Positions 1 to 6,958 are shown, counted from the first letter of the stretch. The stretch is DNA of 11,991 nt from Candidatus Nomurabacteria bacterium (GCA_943355045.1 CALRDY010000010.1:1-11991), one strand, 5' to 3'. The notes: generated by a model from the letters alone, not told the origin. Translations and numbers: made by a program.

Positions 1-1
1 G

Positions 2-454
2 GGCGCGCTTGCGGGTGTTACCGGTCCGCTCACGTCGATCGCCGGGAATCCGTTGTACGCGGACATCACACTTGAGACGAACGGTTCAGTCTCGGTCCCG
101 TTGGTTCCCGGGCATACGGCATTTGCGTACGTTATCGAAGGTGCGCTCGGCGCCGAGATTTTTAACGAGCGAAGCGACTATAAAAATCCAAGTGGGGTTG
201 TGTACTCACAAGTCCCTGTGGACGCCACCGAGCCCACGTACTTTGCGCCCGGCACCATTTTGCTTTTCGAGAGGGAGGGCAACGAAGTCGTACTGCGCGC
301 GCCCGCTGCGGGCGCGCGCTTCCTGCTCATCAGCGGCGCGCCGCTTGGCGAACCGATCGCGTGGCACGGCCCGATCGTAATGAACACCGATGAAGAATTG
401 AGCGAAGCCTTTCGTGATCTGAACGAAGGAAATTTCATCCGCACGCATCAGTAG
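2..454 (+). CDS. Pirin family protein, C-terminal part (5' truncated by window edge)
   Basis: The reading frame is open from the left edge, and the visible part is about 150 residues. It begins with a GVTGPLTSIAGNPLYADITLE-like stretch and continues through PGHTAFAYVIEGA, PGTILLFEREG and a GPIVMNT segment near the C-terminus. This order is characteristic of the second cupin domain of pirins (Pirin_C), where the GPIVMNT...EAFRDLNEGNF ending is nearly diagnostic. Pirins are cytosolic bicupin proteins; some bind Fe(II) or have quercetinase activity, and many bacterial ones have no defined role. The metal-binding histidines sit in the N-terminal cupin, which is outside the window, so catalytic competence cannot be judged. 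A TTG at 53 is an internal codon, not a start. A metal transporter gene follows 52 bases downstream on the same strand, but no functional link is evident. Family assignment is confident; function is open. Confidence 0.9.
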   Translation, partial: GALAGVTGPLTSIAGNPLYADITLETNGSVSVPLVPGHTAFAYVIEGALGAEIFNERSDYKNPSGVVYSQVPVDATEPTYFAPGTILLFEREGNEVVLRAPAAGARFLLISGAPLGEPIAWHGPIVMNTDEELSEAFRDLNEGNFIRTHQ

Positions 455-490
455 GTGGTAATTACGCGTTTGTTTTTTGAGCAGAGCAGG

Positions 491-496
491 TATGAT
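491..496 (+). promoter_or_regulatory. Possible -10 element upstream of the Nramp-like gene
   Basis: The hexamer TATGAT matches the sigma70 -10 consensus in 5 of 6 positions and ends 10 bases before the ATG at 507, so transcription would begin almost at the start codon. No good -35 is visible (the nearest is TTGTTT with a 15-base spacer). A GGGGGGA run at 497-503 could instead act as an SD, so this is a weak call. Confidence 0.3.
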
Positions 497-506
497 GGGG
501 GGACGC

Positions 507-1886
507 ATGAAAAAAAATAAGTTTCAAGAAGAGCTGATAGAGATTTTCGAAGTGCCGGCTGAAGTATTGGAAGAAAGCGTCATTTTCATAGAGAAGGAAG
601 AAAAAGTTCTCATCAGCAAGCGGCCGTTTAAGCTTGCGGAAGAGTACTGGGACACGCTCGGTCCCGGACTCACGACCGGCGCTGCTGACGACGATCCTTC
701 CGGCATCGCTACCTACTCGCAAGCGGGCGCCAAGTACGGCCTGCAGCTCATCTGGCTTTCGCTCTTTACCTATCCCTTCATGGCGACGGTGCAGGAGATG
801 TGCGCGCGCATCGGCATCGTCTCGGGCCAGGGACTTGCGGCAAATATCCGGCGCGAGTATTCGCTCAGTGTGCTCTACGTGGTTACCGCGCTCCTCTTCC
901 TTGCGAATGTGCTCAATATCGCGGCCGACCTCGGTGCGATGGCGGCGGCATCGCGCCTGCTTTTCCCGAGCATCGGACTGGAATTGTTCGTCGTCCTCTT
1001 TGCCGGCGTCAGTCTCATTCTCCAGATATTCACGACGTACGCGCGTTACGCGAAATACTTGAAGTACCTGGCGCTCGCGCTGTTCTCGTATGTCGCCGTC
1101 GCATTTGCCGTGCATCTCGATTGGAGCGATGTGCTCTTCCATACCTTCGTCCCGTCGCTCACGTTCTCCAAAGATCAGATATTCCTCATCTGCGCGATTC
1201 TCGGAACCACGATTTCTCCGTACCTCTTCTTCTGGCAGACGTCGCAGGAGGTCGAAGAAAAGATATTGAGAGGTGAAGCGACTATTGAAGCGCGTCGCGA
1301 ACAGGTAAGTCCGGAGTCCGTGCGGCGCATGCGGACCGATGTGTGGAGCGGAATGTTCTTCTCGAATCTCATCACGTTCTTCATCTTCGCCGCCTGCGCC
1401 GGCACCCTGTACGCAAACGGCATAACTGATATCGCGACCGCGGATCAGGCGGCCTCGGCGCTCAAGCCGTTCGGAGAATTCGCCTACCTGCTCTTCGCCA
1501 TCGGCATCGTCGGGACGGGACTCCTCGCCGTGCCGGTGCTTGCGGGCTCGACTGCCTATGCGCTCTCCGAAAGTTTCGGATGGAAGCATGGCCTCTATCT
1601 TAAATTGAAACAAGCGCATGCGTTTTACGGCGTGATCATCGTGTCGATGGCGCTCGGCATCATCGCGAACTTCATGCACCTCGACCCGATCAAAGGGCTC
1701 ATCTACGCCGCGGTGGGGAATGGCATCATCGCGCCGTTCATCCTCTTCTTCGTCGTGCGTCTCTCAAGCGATCGGAGCCTCATGGGCGAGTACGCGAATC
1801 ATCCATTCGTTTCATTCATGGGATGGGTCACTATCGGAGTCATGACGCTCTCAGGCGTCGCCGCCATTGCTTCGCTCTGGTGGTAA
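507..1886 (+). CDS. Nramp-like divalent metal transporter lacking the TM6 methionine
   Basis: A 459-residue polytopic membrane protein with about 11 hydrophobic segments after a charged N-terminal extension of about 45 residues. It has the Nramp fold signatures. The TM1 unwound region is GAADDDPSGIATYSQAG (residues 58-74; canonical Nramps have DPGN). The TM6 region GTTISPYLFFWQTS (233-246) aligns with the canonical G-A-x-x-MPH segment. Canonical Mn/Fe transporters use the TM1 Asp and the TM6 Met to bind metal. Here the Asp is kept (Asp63) but the Met and His positions read Ser237 and Tyr239. Some Nramp relatives without this Met, such as the NRMT group, carry Mg2+, so Mg2+ or another hard cation is plausible. 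ATG 507 was chosen because a GGGGGGA run precedes it; ATGs at 492/495 and a TTG at 477 are alternatives. The SDR gene starts 9 bases downstream and is probably co-transcribed. Confidence 0.88.
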   Translation: MKKNKFQEELIEIFEVPAEVLEESVIFIEKEEKVLISKRPFKLAEEYWDTLGPGLTTGAADDDPSGIATYSQAGAKYGLQLIWLSLFTYPFMATVQEMCARIGIVSGQGLAANIRREYSLSVLYVVTALLFLANVLNIAADLGAMAAASRLLFPSIGLELFVVLFAGVSLILQIFTTYARYAKYLKYLALALFSYVAVAFAVHLDWSDVLFHTFVPSLTFSKDQIFLICAILGTTISPYLFFWQTSQEVEEKILRGEATIEARREQVSPESVRRMRTDVWSGMFFSNLITFFIFAACAGTLYANGITDIATADQAASALKPFGEFAYLLFAIGIVGTGLLAVPVLAGSTAYALSESFGWKHGLYLKLKQAHAFYGVIIVSMALGIIANFMHLDPIKGLIYAAVGNGIIAPFILFFVVRLSSDRSLMGEYANHPFVSFMGWVTIGVMTLSGVAAIASLWW

Positions 1887-1895
1887 GCTAGGCAT

Positions 1896-2690
1896 ATGGA
1901 ACAGAAACCGATTTCAGAGCTGATGAACCTTTCGGGGAAAGTCGCCATCGTGACCGGCGGCGCGATGGGCATCGGCTTTGCGATCGCGAGCCGGCTCGCG
2001 GAAGCGGGCGCGAAAGTGCTCATTGCCAATCTGAACGAGGGGAAATCTGCAGCCGCCGCCGCCGCGCTCAAAGAGCGCGGCTGGAACGTTTCCTCGACGG
2101 TCGCCGACGTTTCCGTCGAAGCACAAGTCGAGGCGATGGTCGCAAAAGCAGTCGCTGAGTTCGGCGGCGTCGATATTCTCGTCAACAATGCCGGCATCTA
2201 TCCGGAGAAGCTCGTGATGGAGTCGACGAAAGAAGATTTCGAAAAAATTATCCACGTGAATCTCCTGGGCGCATTTTTCGCAGCAAAAGCCGCAGCAAAG
2301 CAGATGATCGCACAGGGCAGGGACGGGAAGATCATCAATATCACGTCCATCGACGCGCTGCACCCCTCCTCCGTCGGCCTCGCTTTCTATGACGCTTCGA
2401 AGCACGGCCTCTGGGGCTTCACGAAGAATCTTGCGCTTGAGCTTGCGCCCCATAACATCTGGGTCAATGCGATCGCGCCGGGCGGTGTCCTTACTCCCGG
2501 GACAGGACTCGGGAAGCCCGTCGACCCGGCTCTTGCGGCAATGATGGAACCGTTTCTGAAGAAGATTCCCATGTGCCGTATAGCGGATGCCGATGAGATC
2601 GGCAAGGTCGCGCTTTTCCTCGCCTCGGACCTTTCCTCTTACATGACCGGCTCCCAGATCGTGGTCGACGGCGGCGTACTGCTTGCATAA
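1896..2690 (+). CDS. Short-chain dehydrogenase/reductase (classical SDR)
   Basis: A 264-residue cytosolic NAD(P)-dependent oxidoreductase of normal classical-SDR length. The Rossmann glycine motif TGGAMGIG is at residues 20-27, the adenine-pocket DV at 71-72, the NNAG motif at 97-100, and the catalytic tetrad is Asn122, Ser151, Tyr165 and Lys169 (the YDASK segment). The C-terminal ending SSYMTGSQIVVDGGVLL is typical of the family. The end of strand beta-2 reads IANLN: the Asp that usually selects NAD(H) appears to be Asn45, so cofactor preference is unclear. The ATG at 1896 is the first start after the Nramp-like stop (9-base gap), and no SD is visible, which suggests expression from the upstream transcript. 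The substrate cannot be read from the sequence; sugar, polyol, 3-oxoacyl or alcohol dehydrogenation are all possible. Confidence 0.9.
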   Translation: MEQKPISELMNLSGKVAIVTGGAMGIGFAIASRLAEAGAKVLIANLNEGKSAAAAAALKERGWNVSSTVADVSVEAQVEAMVAKAVAEFGGVDILVNNAGIYPEKLVMESTKEDFEKIIHVNLLGAFFAAKAAAKQMIAQGRDGKIINITSIDALHPSSVGLAFYDASKHGLWGFTKNLALELAPHNIWVNAIAPGGVLTPGTGLGKPVDPALAAMMEPFLKKIPMCRIADADEIGKVALFLASDLSSYMTGSQIVVDGGVLLA

Positions 2691-2710
2691 AATCTCCTCT
2701 ATTGTATATT
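2683..2710 (+). promoter_or_regulatory. Probable sigma70-type promoter for typA
   Basis: TTGCAT (2683-2688), a 16-base spacer and TATATT (2705-2710; 5 of 6 to consensus) overlap the last codons of the SDR gene. The predicted start near 2717 gives a leader of about 28 bases to the ATG at 2745. A short GGCC...GGCC inverted repeat at 2720-2732 lies in that leader, and no SD is present. Confidence 0.5.
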
Positions 2711-2744
2711 GAACGCATCGGCCCCTGCGGCCATTTTTATTTAT

Positions 2745-4529
2745 ATGGAAATCAGAAACATTGCAATTATCGCGCACGTGGACCACGGGAAGACCGCGCT
2801 TACTGACGCTATCCTCAAGCAGACCGGAGCGTCGCCCGAGGGCACCTCGATGGACTCCAATGCGCTCGAGCTCGAGCGCGGTATTACCATTTACGCCAAG
2901 AATGCGGCGGTTGAGTACAAAGGCACGAAGATCAACATCGTCGACACACCAGGTCACGCGGACTTCGGCAGCGAAGTCGAGCGCGTGCTGCGTTCGATTG
3001 ACTCCGTGTTGCTCGTCGTCGACGCGCAGGAAGGGCCGATGCCGCAGACCCGTTTCGTATTGAAGAAGTCGCTCGAGCTCGGCTTGAAGCCCATCGTCGT
3101 GCTCAACAAGATCGACAAGCCAGCGGCGAATCCGGCTCGCTCCGAGGAGCAGGTGCTCGAGCTCTTCCTCGAACTCGGTGCTTCCGATGAGCAGTCGAAC
3201 TTTCCGGTCATCTATTCGATTGGCCGCGAAGGTATCGCGATCAAGAATCTTACCGATGAGAAGAAAGATCTCACGCCGCTCCTCGACCTCATCCTCGAAA
3301 AGGTGCCGCCGGCAAACCTCAATGCCGATGCCGAGGCGCCGCTCATGCTTCAGCCGTTCAACCTCGCATACGACAACTTCATGGGTCGGCTCGCGGTCGG
3401 CCGCATCTACGCGGGCACCGTCCGCCCCAATCAGAACGTTTTCATAAAAAAGCCGGACGGCGAAGTGCGTACGGGCCGCACTACGAAGGTCTTTACCTTT
3501 AAGGGTCTCGAACGCGTCGAAGCGACGGAGGCGAAAGCGGGCGACATTGCGCTCATCGCCGGCCTTCCCGACATCTACATCGGCGAGACAGTCACGACGA
3601 ACGAAGCGGCGGCGCCCCTGCCGGCCATCGCGGTGGACGAGCCGACAATCGCGCTCAACTTCCTCGTCAACAATTCTCCGTTTGCCGGGAAAGAAGGGAA
3701 GTACGTGACCAGCCGCCAGATCCGCGACCGGCTCATGAAAGAGCTCGAAGTGAACGTCGGCCTCAAGATCGATTTCGGAACCGCAGAGTCGTTCCGCGTG
3801 TCCGGTCGCGGCGAGCTTCACATTGCCGTGCTTCTCGAGAACATGCGCCGCGAGGGTTACGAGCTCCAAGTCTCTCAGCCGCAGGTCATCATCCGCGAAG
3901 AGGGTGGCGTGAAGCTCGAGCCGTATGAAGAGGTCATCATCGATACGCCGTCGGAATTTCAGGGCGCCGTCATCGAGAAGCTCGGCGTTCGCGCATTCGT
4001 CTTGCAGAATCTCACGCAGTACGGCAACATCGTGCGCCTTACACTCGAAGGTCCGACCCGCGGTCTCCTCGGCTACAAGAACATGTTCATCATCGATACG
4101 AAGGGCGAAGGCATTCTTTCCTCGCGCGTGCTCGGCTTCAAGCCGTATGCAGGAGAAATCAAGAAGCGTCAGGTCGGCTCGATGATCTCAATGGCGACCG
4201 GCAAAGCGCTCGGCTACTCGCTTTGGTACCTCCAGGATCGCGGACAGCTCTACATCAAGCCAGCGACGGAAGTGTATGAGGGCATGGTCATCGGCAACAC
4301 GTCGAAGGGCGAAGAGATGCAGGCGAATCCGACGAAGGGGAAGAACCAGTCGAACGTCCGCTCTTCGGGCATGGACGAAGCGCTCACCCTGGTGCCTATC
4401 TTCGACCTCACGATTGAGCGCGGCATGGAAATCATGTCAGATGACGAGTATCTCGAGATCACGCCGAAGTCAGTCCGCCTGCGCAAACAGTATCTCTCTG
4501 AAACCGAGCGGGCGAAAGCGCGTCGGTAA
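2745..4529 (+). CDS. typA: Translational GTPase TypA/BipA
   Basis: A 594-residue EF-G-like GTPase, close to the usual 600-615. G1 is AHVDHGKT (10-17), the MDSN element is at 36-39, G2 RGITI at 45-49, G3 DTPGH at 67-71 and G4 NKID at 121-124. The G5 region reads YSIG (157-160) where a Ser-Ala-Leu/Lys is usual. Beta-barrel domain II and the EF-G III/V-like domains follow, then the TypA-specific C-terminal domain with [16 protein letters not shown] and [24 protein letters not shown] motifs. TypA binds the 70S ribosome at the EF-G site and supports 50S assembly and growth under stress or cold. The ATG at 2745 is chosen over an in-frame TTG at 2709 because homology starts at [15 protein letters not shown] and the proposed -10 overlaps the TTG. 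No SD is present. A terminator follows 37 bases after the stop. Confidence 0.97.
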   Translation: MEIRNIAIIAHVDHGKTALTDAILKQTGASPEGTSMDSNALELERGITIYAKNAAVEYKGTKINIVDTPGHADFGSEVERVLRSIDSVLLVVDAQEGPMPQTRFVLKKSLELGLKPIVVLNKIDKPAANPARSEEQVLELFLELGASDEQSNFPVIYSIGREGIAIKNLTDEKKDLTPLLDLILEKVPPANLNADAEAPLMLQPFNLAYDNFMGRLAVGRIYAGTVRPNQNVFIKKPDGEVRTGRTTKVFTFKGLERVEATEAKAGDIALIAGLPDIYIGETVTTNEAAAPLPAIAVDEPTIALNFLVNNSPFAGKEGKYVTSRQIRDRLMKELEVNVGLKIDFGTAESFRVSGRGELHIAVLLENMRREGYELQVSQPQVIIREEGGVKLEPYEEVIIDTPSEFQGAVIEKLGVRAFVLQNLTQYGNIVRLTLEGPTRGLLGYKNMFIIDTKGEGILSSRVLGFKPYAGEIKKRQVGSMISMATGKALGYSLWYLQDRGQLYIKPATEVYEGMVIGNTSKGEEMQANPTKGKNQSNVRSSGMDEALTLVPIFDLTIERGMEIMSDDEYLEITPKSVRLRKQYLSETERAKARR

Positions 4530-4566
4530 GGTTTTCATAGGAGGGCATAGATACGCCGCGAAAAAT

Positions 4567-4590
4567 TCCAAGGTTCGACCTTGGATTTTT
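4567..4590 (+). terminator. Intrinsic terminator of typA
   Basis: TCCAAGGT / ACCTTGGA arms (4567-4574 and 4578-4585) with a TCG loop, followed by TTTTT (4586-4590). A run of five A at 4561-4565 precedes the stem, so it could also work for minus-strand transcription. Confidence 0.8.
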
Positions 4591-4594
4591 GTAT

Positions 4595-4632
4595 AAAAAA
4601 AGGCACCGGATGCGCGTTGCGCGTCCGGTGCC
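4595..4632 (-). terminator. Intrinsic terminator of the degenerate OPRT gene
   Basis: The arms 4602-4615 and 4619-4632 form a 14-bp GC-rich stem (one T-G wobble) with a GTT loop. On the minus strand it is followed by seven T (A-run at 4595-4601). It lies 5 bases past the stop of the minus-strand gene and back-to-back with the typA terminator. Confidence 0.88.
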
Positions 4633-4637
4633 CATCG

Positions 4638-5315
4638 TCAGACCTTCTTGTTGGGGTCTTCTCGGTTCAATCCCCACTGAGCGAGGATATTGCCGATTAA
4701 GGTCGCTCTTTCTCCTGGGTTGAGGCTTTTAGGCGCGGTCTTCACGAGAACCGAGACCAGGTCGGCAAGTCGCGCGAGTGCGTGTATCGGGACATGGCGA
4801 AAAGTCTTTCGGAACTCCTGTATGGCCGAAAGATCGCTCCGCTCCATCCTTTCTTGTGGATCAAAAGCGACCACGCAGCCGATAAGAACCCCGCCCGCTT
4901 TGAAAGACCTCGCGGCTTCAATGACTTTTGCCGTCATCGTATCGCAGACGATCAGCACTTGTTTCCCCTTGAGGGATAGGTTTCCATCTTGGGTGTGGCG
5001 ATAGTAGTCGATGCCACCGCCGAGTTCTTGAGTGACGGCTGCTGCCAAAGGAAGATCCTCTTTCGTCGGAGCGAAGATGAGATCCGGACAGAGTTTTTCT
5101 GTGCGGATTGCCTCAGCATACTTTTTGGCGAAACACTCCATCTCGATGGGGCAGAAAGAGTAGAACCGAATTCGTCCCCCCGGAAGCTGCAGTCCTTTCG
5201 GAGAGAGTGTGAGATTCCCCGTGGCCATGAGTTCCACGATGAAATCCTCTTTCACGGGGTCACCTTGAGGTTTCGGATCGGACGGTGCTTTACCTATCAA
5301 TATGGTGGATACCAT
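4638..5315 (-). CDS. Degenerate orotate phosphoribosyltransferase paralogue (probable pseudoenzyme)
   Basis: A 225-residue soluble protein that follows the PyrE fold order. ELMATGNLTLSPKGLQL (28-44) resembles the OPRT N-terminal hood, PDLIFAPTKEDLPLAAAVTQELG (77-99) resembles the DVIFGPAYKGIPLA region, KGKQVLIVCDTMTA (116-129) is at the PRPP-loop position, and VVAFDPQERME (148-158) corresponds to the family's ALDRQER strand. Catalytic features are eroded. The PRPP motif, normally two acidic residues followed by TAGT, reads C-D-T-M-T-A-K-V. The mobile catalytic loop (normally RKE-x-KDHGEGG) is shortened to YRHTQDGN, removing its lysines. The frame is intact and the gene has its own promoter, a leader hairpin, an AAAGGAG SD (5321-5327) 5 bases before the ATG, and a terminator, so it is expressed rather than decayed. 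A regulatory or altered-substrate role is inferred. It could also be a divergent purine-type phosphoribosyltransferase, but the OPRT match is better. Confidence 0.75.
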   Translation of the reverse strand: MVSTILIGKAPSDPKPQGDPVKEDFIVELMATGNLTLSPKGLQLPGGRIRFYSFCPIEMECFAKKYAEAIRTEKLCPDLIFAPTKEDLPLAAAVTQELGGGIDYYRHTQDGNLSLKGKQVLIVCDTMTAKVIEAARSFKAGGVLIGCVVAFDPQERMERSDLSAIQEFRKTFRHVPIHALARLADLVSVLVKTAPKSLNPGERATLIGNILAQWGLNREDPNKKV

Positions 5316-5355
5316 GCAATCTCCTTTCAGTGCGTGCTGGTTGTTTTAGAGCAGC

Positions 5356-5384
5356 GTGATTACCTCCGGAATCCGGCTAATCAC
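5356..5384 (-). promoter_or_regulatory. 5' leader stem-loop at the predicted transcript start
   Basis: Reading the minus strand, GTGATTA and TAATCAC (7 bp) flank an inner CCGG-ATT-CCGG stem with a small asymmetric internal loop. The predicted +1 is about base 5385, so the hairpin would sit at the extreme 5' end of the mRNA. It includes a GGAGG stretch with no usable start codon after it; the real SD lies about 30 bases downstream. It may protect the 5' end or act as an operator or RNA switch. Confidence 0.5.
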
Positions 5385-5391
5385 TGCGGCG

Positions 5392-5420
5392 ACTGTACCA
5401 AAAATGTCAATAATTCGCAA
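5392..5420 (-). promoter_or_regulatory. Probable promoter of the degenerate OPRT gene
   Basis: On the minus strand, TTGCGA (5420-5415), a 17-base spacer and TACAGT (5397-5392). Each hexamer matches consensus at 4 of 6 positions. The predicted leader is about 70 bases and opens with the stem-loop at 5356-5384. Confidence 0.5.
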
Positions 5421-5451
5421 ACGCGCGGATTGAATCATGCTGTTGCGTATG

Positions 5452-5488
5452 AAAAATGACGGGCCGCGATCAGGTGATCGCGGCCCGT
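5452..5488 (-). terminator. Intrinsic terminator of pyrE
   Basis: A perfect 14-bp inverted repeat, ACGGGCCGCGATCA (5459-5472) with its complement at 5475-5488 and a two-base GG centre, lies 7 bases past the pyrE stop. On the minus strand it is followed by CATTTTT (A-run at 5452-5456). Confidence 0.85.
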
Positions 5489-5495
5489 AGAATTC

Positions 5496-6194
5496 TCACA
5501 GCCGGCTGCGCTTGTTTTCCTGTTCAAGGAACTCGCGCCCATGACCGACGTTCGTATTGATCGGAATTCCTTTTGAACAGGGGCCGAAGCGCTTGCAGTC
5601 ATCTTCGCTCAGCGTCTGCATGTCGATACGAGCAAGAGCTACGAGCTTCGGAACATTGCCGACATCTGCCTTGGTAACTTTGCCGCGATTGCAGAGCGCG
5701 CCGACGCCGACGACCGTTCCGCCGCTATCTCGAACAGCTTTGACCACTCCTCTGACGGAGGCGCCGGTGTTCAGTACATCTTCCACAACGAGGACGTTAT
5801 TCCCCGCGACGTACTTTTCGTAGTCGCGGCCGATGATGAATTCCCCGGTTTCGCAGAAGCATCGCCGTCCTTTTTTGTCGGGATCGAGAACAACGATGGT
5901 TTTCTTTTCTGCGTACACGCTGAACACTTCTCGTCCGGTGATCTCGGTAAGATGTTCCGCAATCAGTTGGGACATGGTAACGGCGCCGACTGCCGGAGCG
6001 ATGACCGTTTTTATATCATCGTCCTGAAACCATCGGGCTATTTCGAGACAGAGTCTCGCAGTCTCTCGAGGATGCGGGAAAACCGCATTCTTATTGATGT
6101 ACTGCGTGCCGTGCTTCCAAGATTTGTAGACGAAATGACCCTCGAGGATCGCTCCGGTCGAGCGGAGAATTTCCATAACAGGGCGCTCAAGCAT
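5496..6194 (-). CDS. pyrE: Orotate phosphoribosyltransferase
   Basis: A 232-residue cytosolic enzyme of the type I PRTase fold that converts orotate and PRPP to OMP in de novo pyrimidine synthesis. The N-terminal substrate-binding part is GAILEGHFVYKSWKHGTQYINK (14-35). APAVGAVTMSQLIAEHL (66-82) forms the flexible-fold core, the catalytic-region lysines are in YAEKK (94-98), and the PRPP-binding loop VLVVEDVLNTGAS (134-146) is intact with the paired acidic residues and TGAS. The C-terminal CKRFGPCSKGIPINTNVG with two cysteines matches the longer OPRT form found in several thermophilic and uncultivated bacteria and archaea. A strong AAGGAGG SD (6201-6207) lies 6 bases before the ATG. The gene stands alone, with its own promoter and terminator, next to a degenerate OPRT paralogue and without other pyr genes in view. 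This suggests salvage of imported orotate or an incomplete local pathway. The PyrE assignment is strong. Confidence 0.92.
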   Translation of the reverse strand: MLERPVMEILRSTGAILEGHFVYKSWKHGTQYINKNAVFPHPRETARLCLEIARWFQDDDIKTVIAPAVGAVTMSQLIAEHLTEITGREVFSVYAEKKTIVVLDPDKKGRRCFCETGEFIIGRDYEKYVAGNNVLVVEDVLNTGASVRGVVKAVRDSGGTVVGVGALCNRGKVTKADVGNVPKLVALARIDMQTLSEDDCKRFGPCSKGIPINTNVGHGREFLEQENKRSRL

Positions 6195-6238
6195 CGTACA
6201 CCTCCTTATTTCGTAAATATTGTGTGCTATCTACACCG

Positions 6239-6267
6239 AGCCTATTCTTTTTAGGGATGCAGGTCAA
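6239..6267 (-). promoter_or_regulatory. pyrE promoter, copy 1 of a duplicated control element
   Basis: On the minus strand, TTGACC (6267-6262), a 17-base spacer and TAGGCT (6244-6239). The predicted start is about 6232. The spacer and the region downstream of the -10 are nearly identical to those of the promoter at 6859-6887: CCCTAAAAAGA then one variable base then TAGGCTCG are shared exactly. Confidence 0.7.
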
Positions 6268-6269
6268 AT

Positions 6270-6303
6270 AAAAGGAAAGGGCTCGCATCGAAATGCGAGC
6301 CCT
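6270..6303 (-). terminator. Intrinsic terminator of the NDT-like gene
   Basis: A 10-bp stem, GGGCTCGCAT (6279-6288) with its complement at 6293-6302, extendable by one A-T pair. On the minus strand the loop is TTCG, a UUCG-type tetraloop. It lies 22 bases past the gene's stop and is followed on the minus strand by TTTCCTTTTATTT, an imperfect T tract. It sits just upstream of the pyrE promoter and would insulate pyrE. Confidence 0.8.
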
Positions 6304-6324
6304 GTTCACGCTTTCTGTCATGAC

Positions 6325-6819
6325 TCACGCTGTGATCAGTATTTGATCAACCCACTCGTTAGCCAGGTCGCAGATATCAGCATTGACCTCCTCAAGCTGT
6401 TCTCGTTCCCATCGCGCACCGAAGGATGAATTCCACCCGGGAATAAACCATCCTCTCTTGATTAGTTTTGTTTGGAAGAGGGGATAATAGAATTCCTCAA
6501 GAATGGGCATGTAATATTGCCCGGCTCGAGAAGGGTCCGAATCTTGCCATCGCTTCCGAAAAAAGAAAATCCGTTCCTCGTAAGGCACTTGGCTGAAAAT
6601 GGGCCGGCCGACCTTTTTAAGAGTCTCGATAGTGGCCTCAAAGACTCTTAAATTTTCTTCAGAGCTTCCTCGGCCACCAGTACTAATCGGTCCGCAGACA
6701 ACCTCGCCCCCTTTTGGAAATTTTTGCAGTTCAGCGGCAGCGATCTGTACGAGTTCCGTAAGAGAGTTCGTTTTGGCACATTCTCGCAGTAACCACTCCA
6801 TATCGGTACTCTGGTGCAT
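6325..6819 (-). CDS. Putative nucleoside 2-deoxyribosyltransferase-like (DUF4406-like) protein
   Basis: A 164-residue soluble protein. After a helical N-terminus (1-35), a strand-loop EVVCGPISTGG (39-49) resembles the Y-x-x-GPITG start of the nucleoside 2-deoxyribosyltransferase (NDT)/DUF4406 fold. It is followed by an ENLRVFEATIETLKKVGRPIFSQ helix-strand (55-77). Near the C-terminus PGWNSSFGARWEREQ (127-141) strongly recalls the LPGW-x-x-S-x-GA-x-x-E motif of DUF4406, where the Glu corresponds to the catalytic-region acid of NDTs. The middle (YYMPILEEFYYPLFQTKL, 102-119) is an insertion not typical of the short family. NDT enzymes exchange bases between deoxynucleosides or hydrolyse N-glycosidic bonds. 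Next to two OPRT homologues this suggests a nucleobase or nucleotide role, which is inference. ATG 6819 has an AAAGGAG SD (6826-6832) 6 bases upstream. The gene has its own promoter and terminator. Confidence 0.55.
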   Translation of the reverse strand: MHQSTDMEWLLRECAKTNSLTELVQIAAAELQKFPKGGEVVCGPISTGGRGSSEENLRVFEATIETLKKVGRPIFSQVPYEERIFFFRKRWQDSDPSRAGQYYMPILEEFYYPLFQTKLIKRGWFIPGWNSSFGARWEREQLEEVNADICDLANEWVDQILITA

Positions 6820-6858
6820 ACACGTCTCCTTTCCTATGAGTGTGAGCCATCCACAGCG

Positions 6859-6887
6859 AGCCTAGTCTTTTTAGGGGCGTGGGTCAA
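6859..6887 (-). promoter_or_regulatory. Promoter of the NDT-like gene, copy 2 of a duplicated control element
   Basis: On the minus strand, TTGACC (6887-6882), a 17-base spacer and TAGGCT (6864-6859): the same hexamers and spacing as the pyrE promoter. Identity continues past the -10 through a TGT-x-GAT-x-GC-x-CACA pattern over about 20 bases, then stops before the SD. Confidence 0.7.
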
Positions 6888-6958
6888 GTAGAAGCCGCAG
6901 CTTTCGCTTATGGACTAGCTTGTATACTGAGAGAATGATTGTCTTGATATTTGCGAAG

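Noticed and set aside
2720..2740. GGCC-CCTGC-GGCC followed by ATTTTTATTT as a terminator between the SDR gene and typA
   Set aside because: Only a 4-bp stem; too weak, and it lies downstream of the likely typA promoter.
1914..3869. Long minus-strand open frame (651 codons) across the SDR and typA genes, and a 405-codon one at 462-1679
   Set aside because: They lie antisense to clear, well-conserved genes. Their translations are rich in Arg, His, Asp and Glu with no domain, as expected from the mirrored codon pattern of GC-rich genes.
4535..4560. AGGAGGG just after typA as an SD of a small gene
   Set aside because: No start codon or open frame follows at suitable spacing before the terminator hairpin.
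4690..5459. Plus-strand open frames over the OPRT paralogue (4690-5004, 4989-5459)
   Set aside because: They are shadows of the minus-strand gene, which has promoter, SD, homology and terminator.
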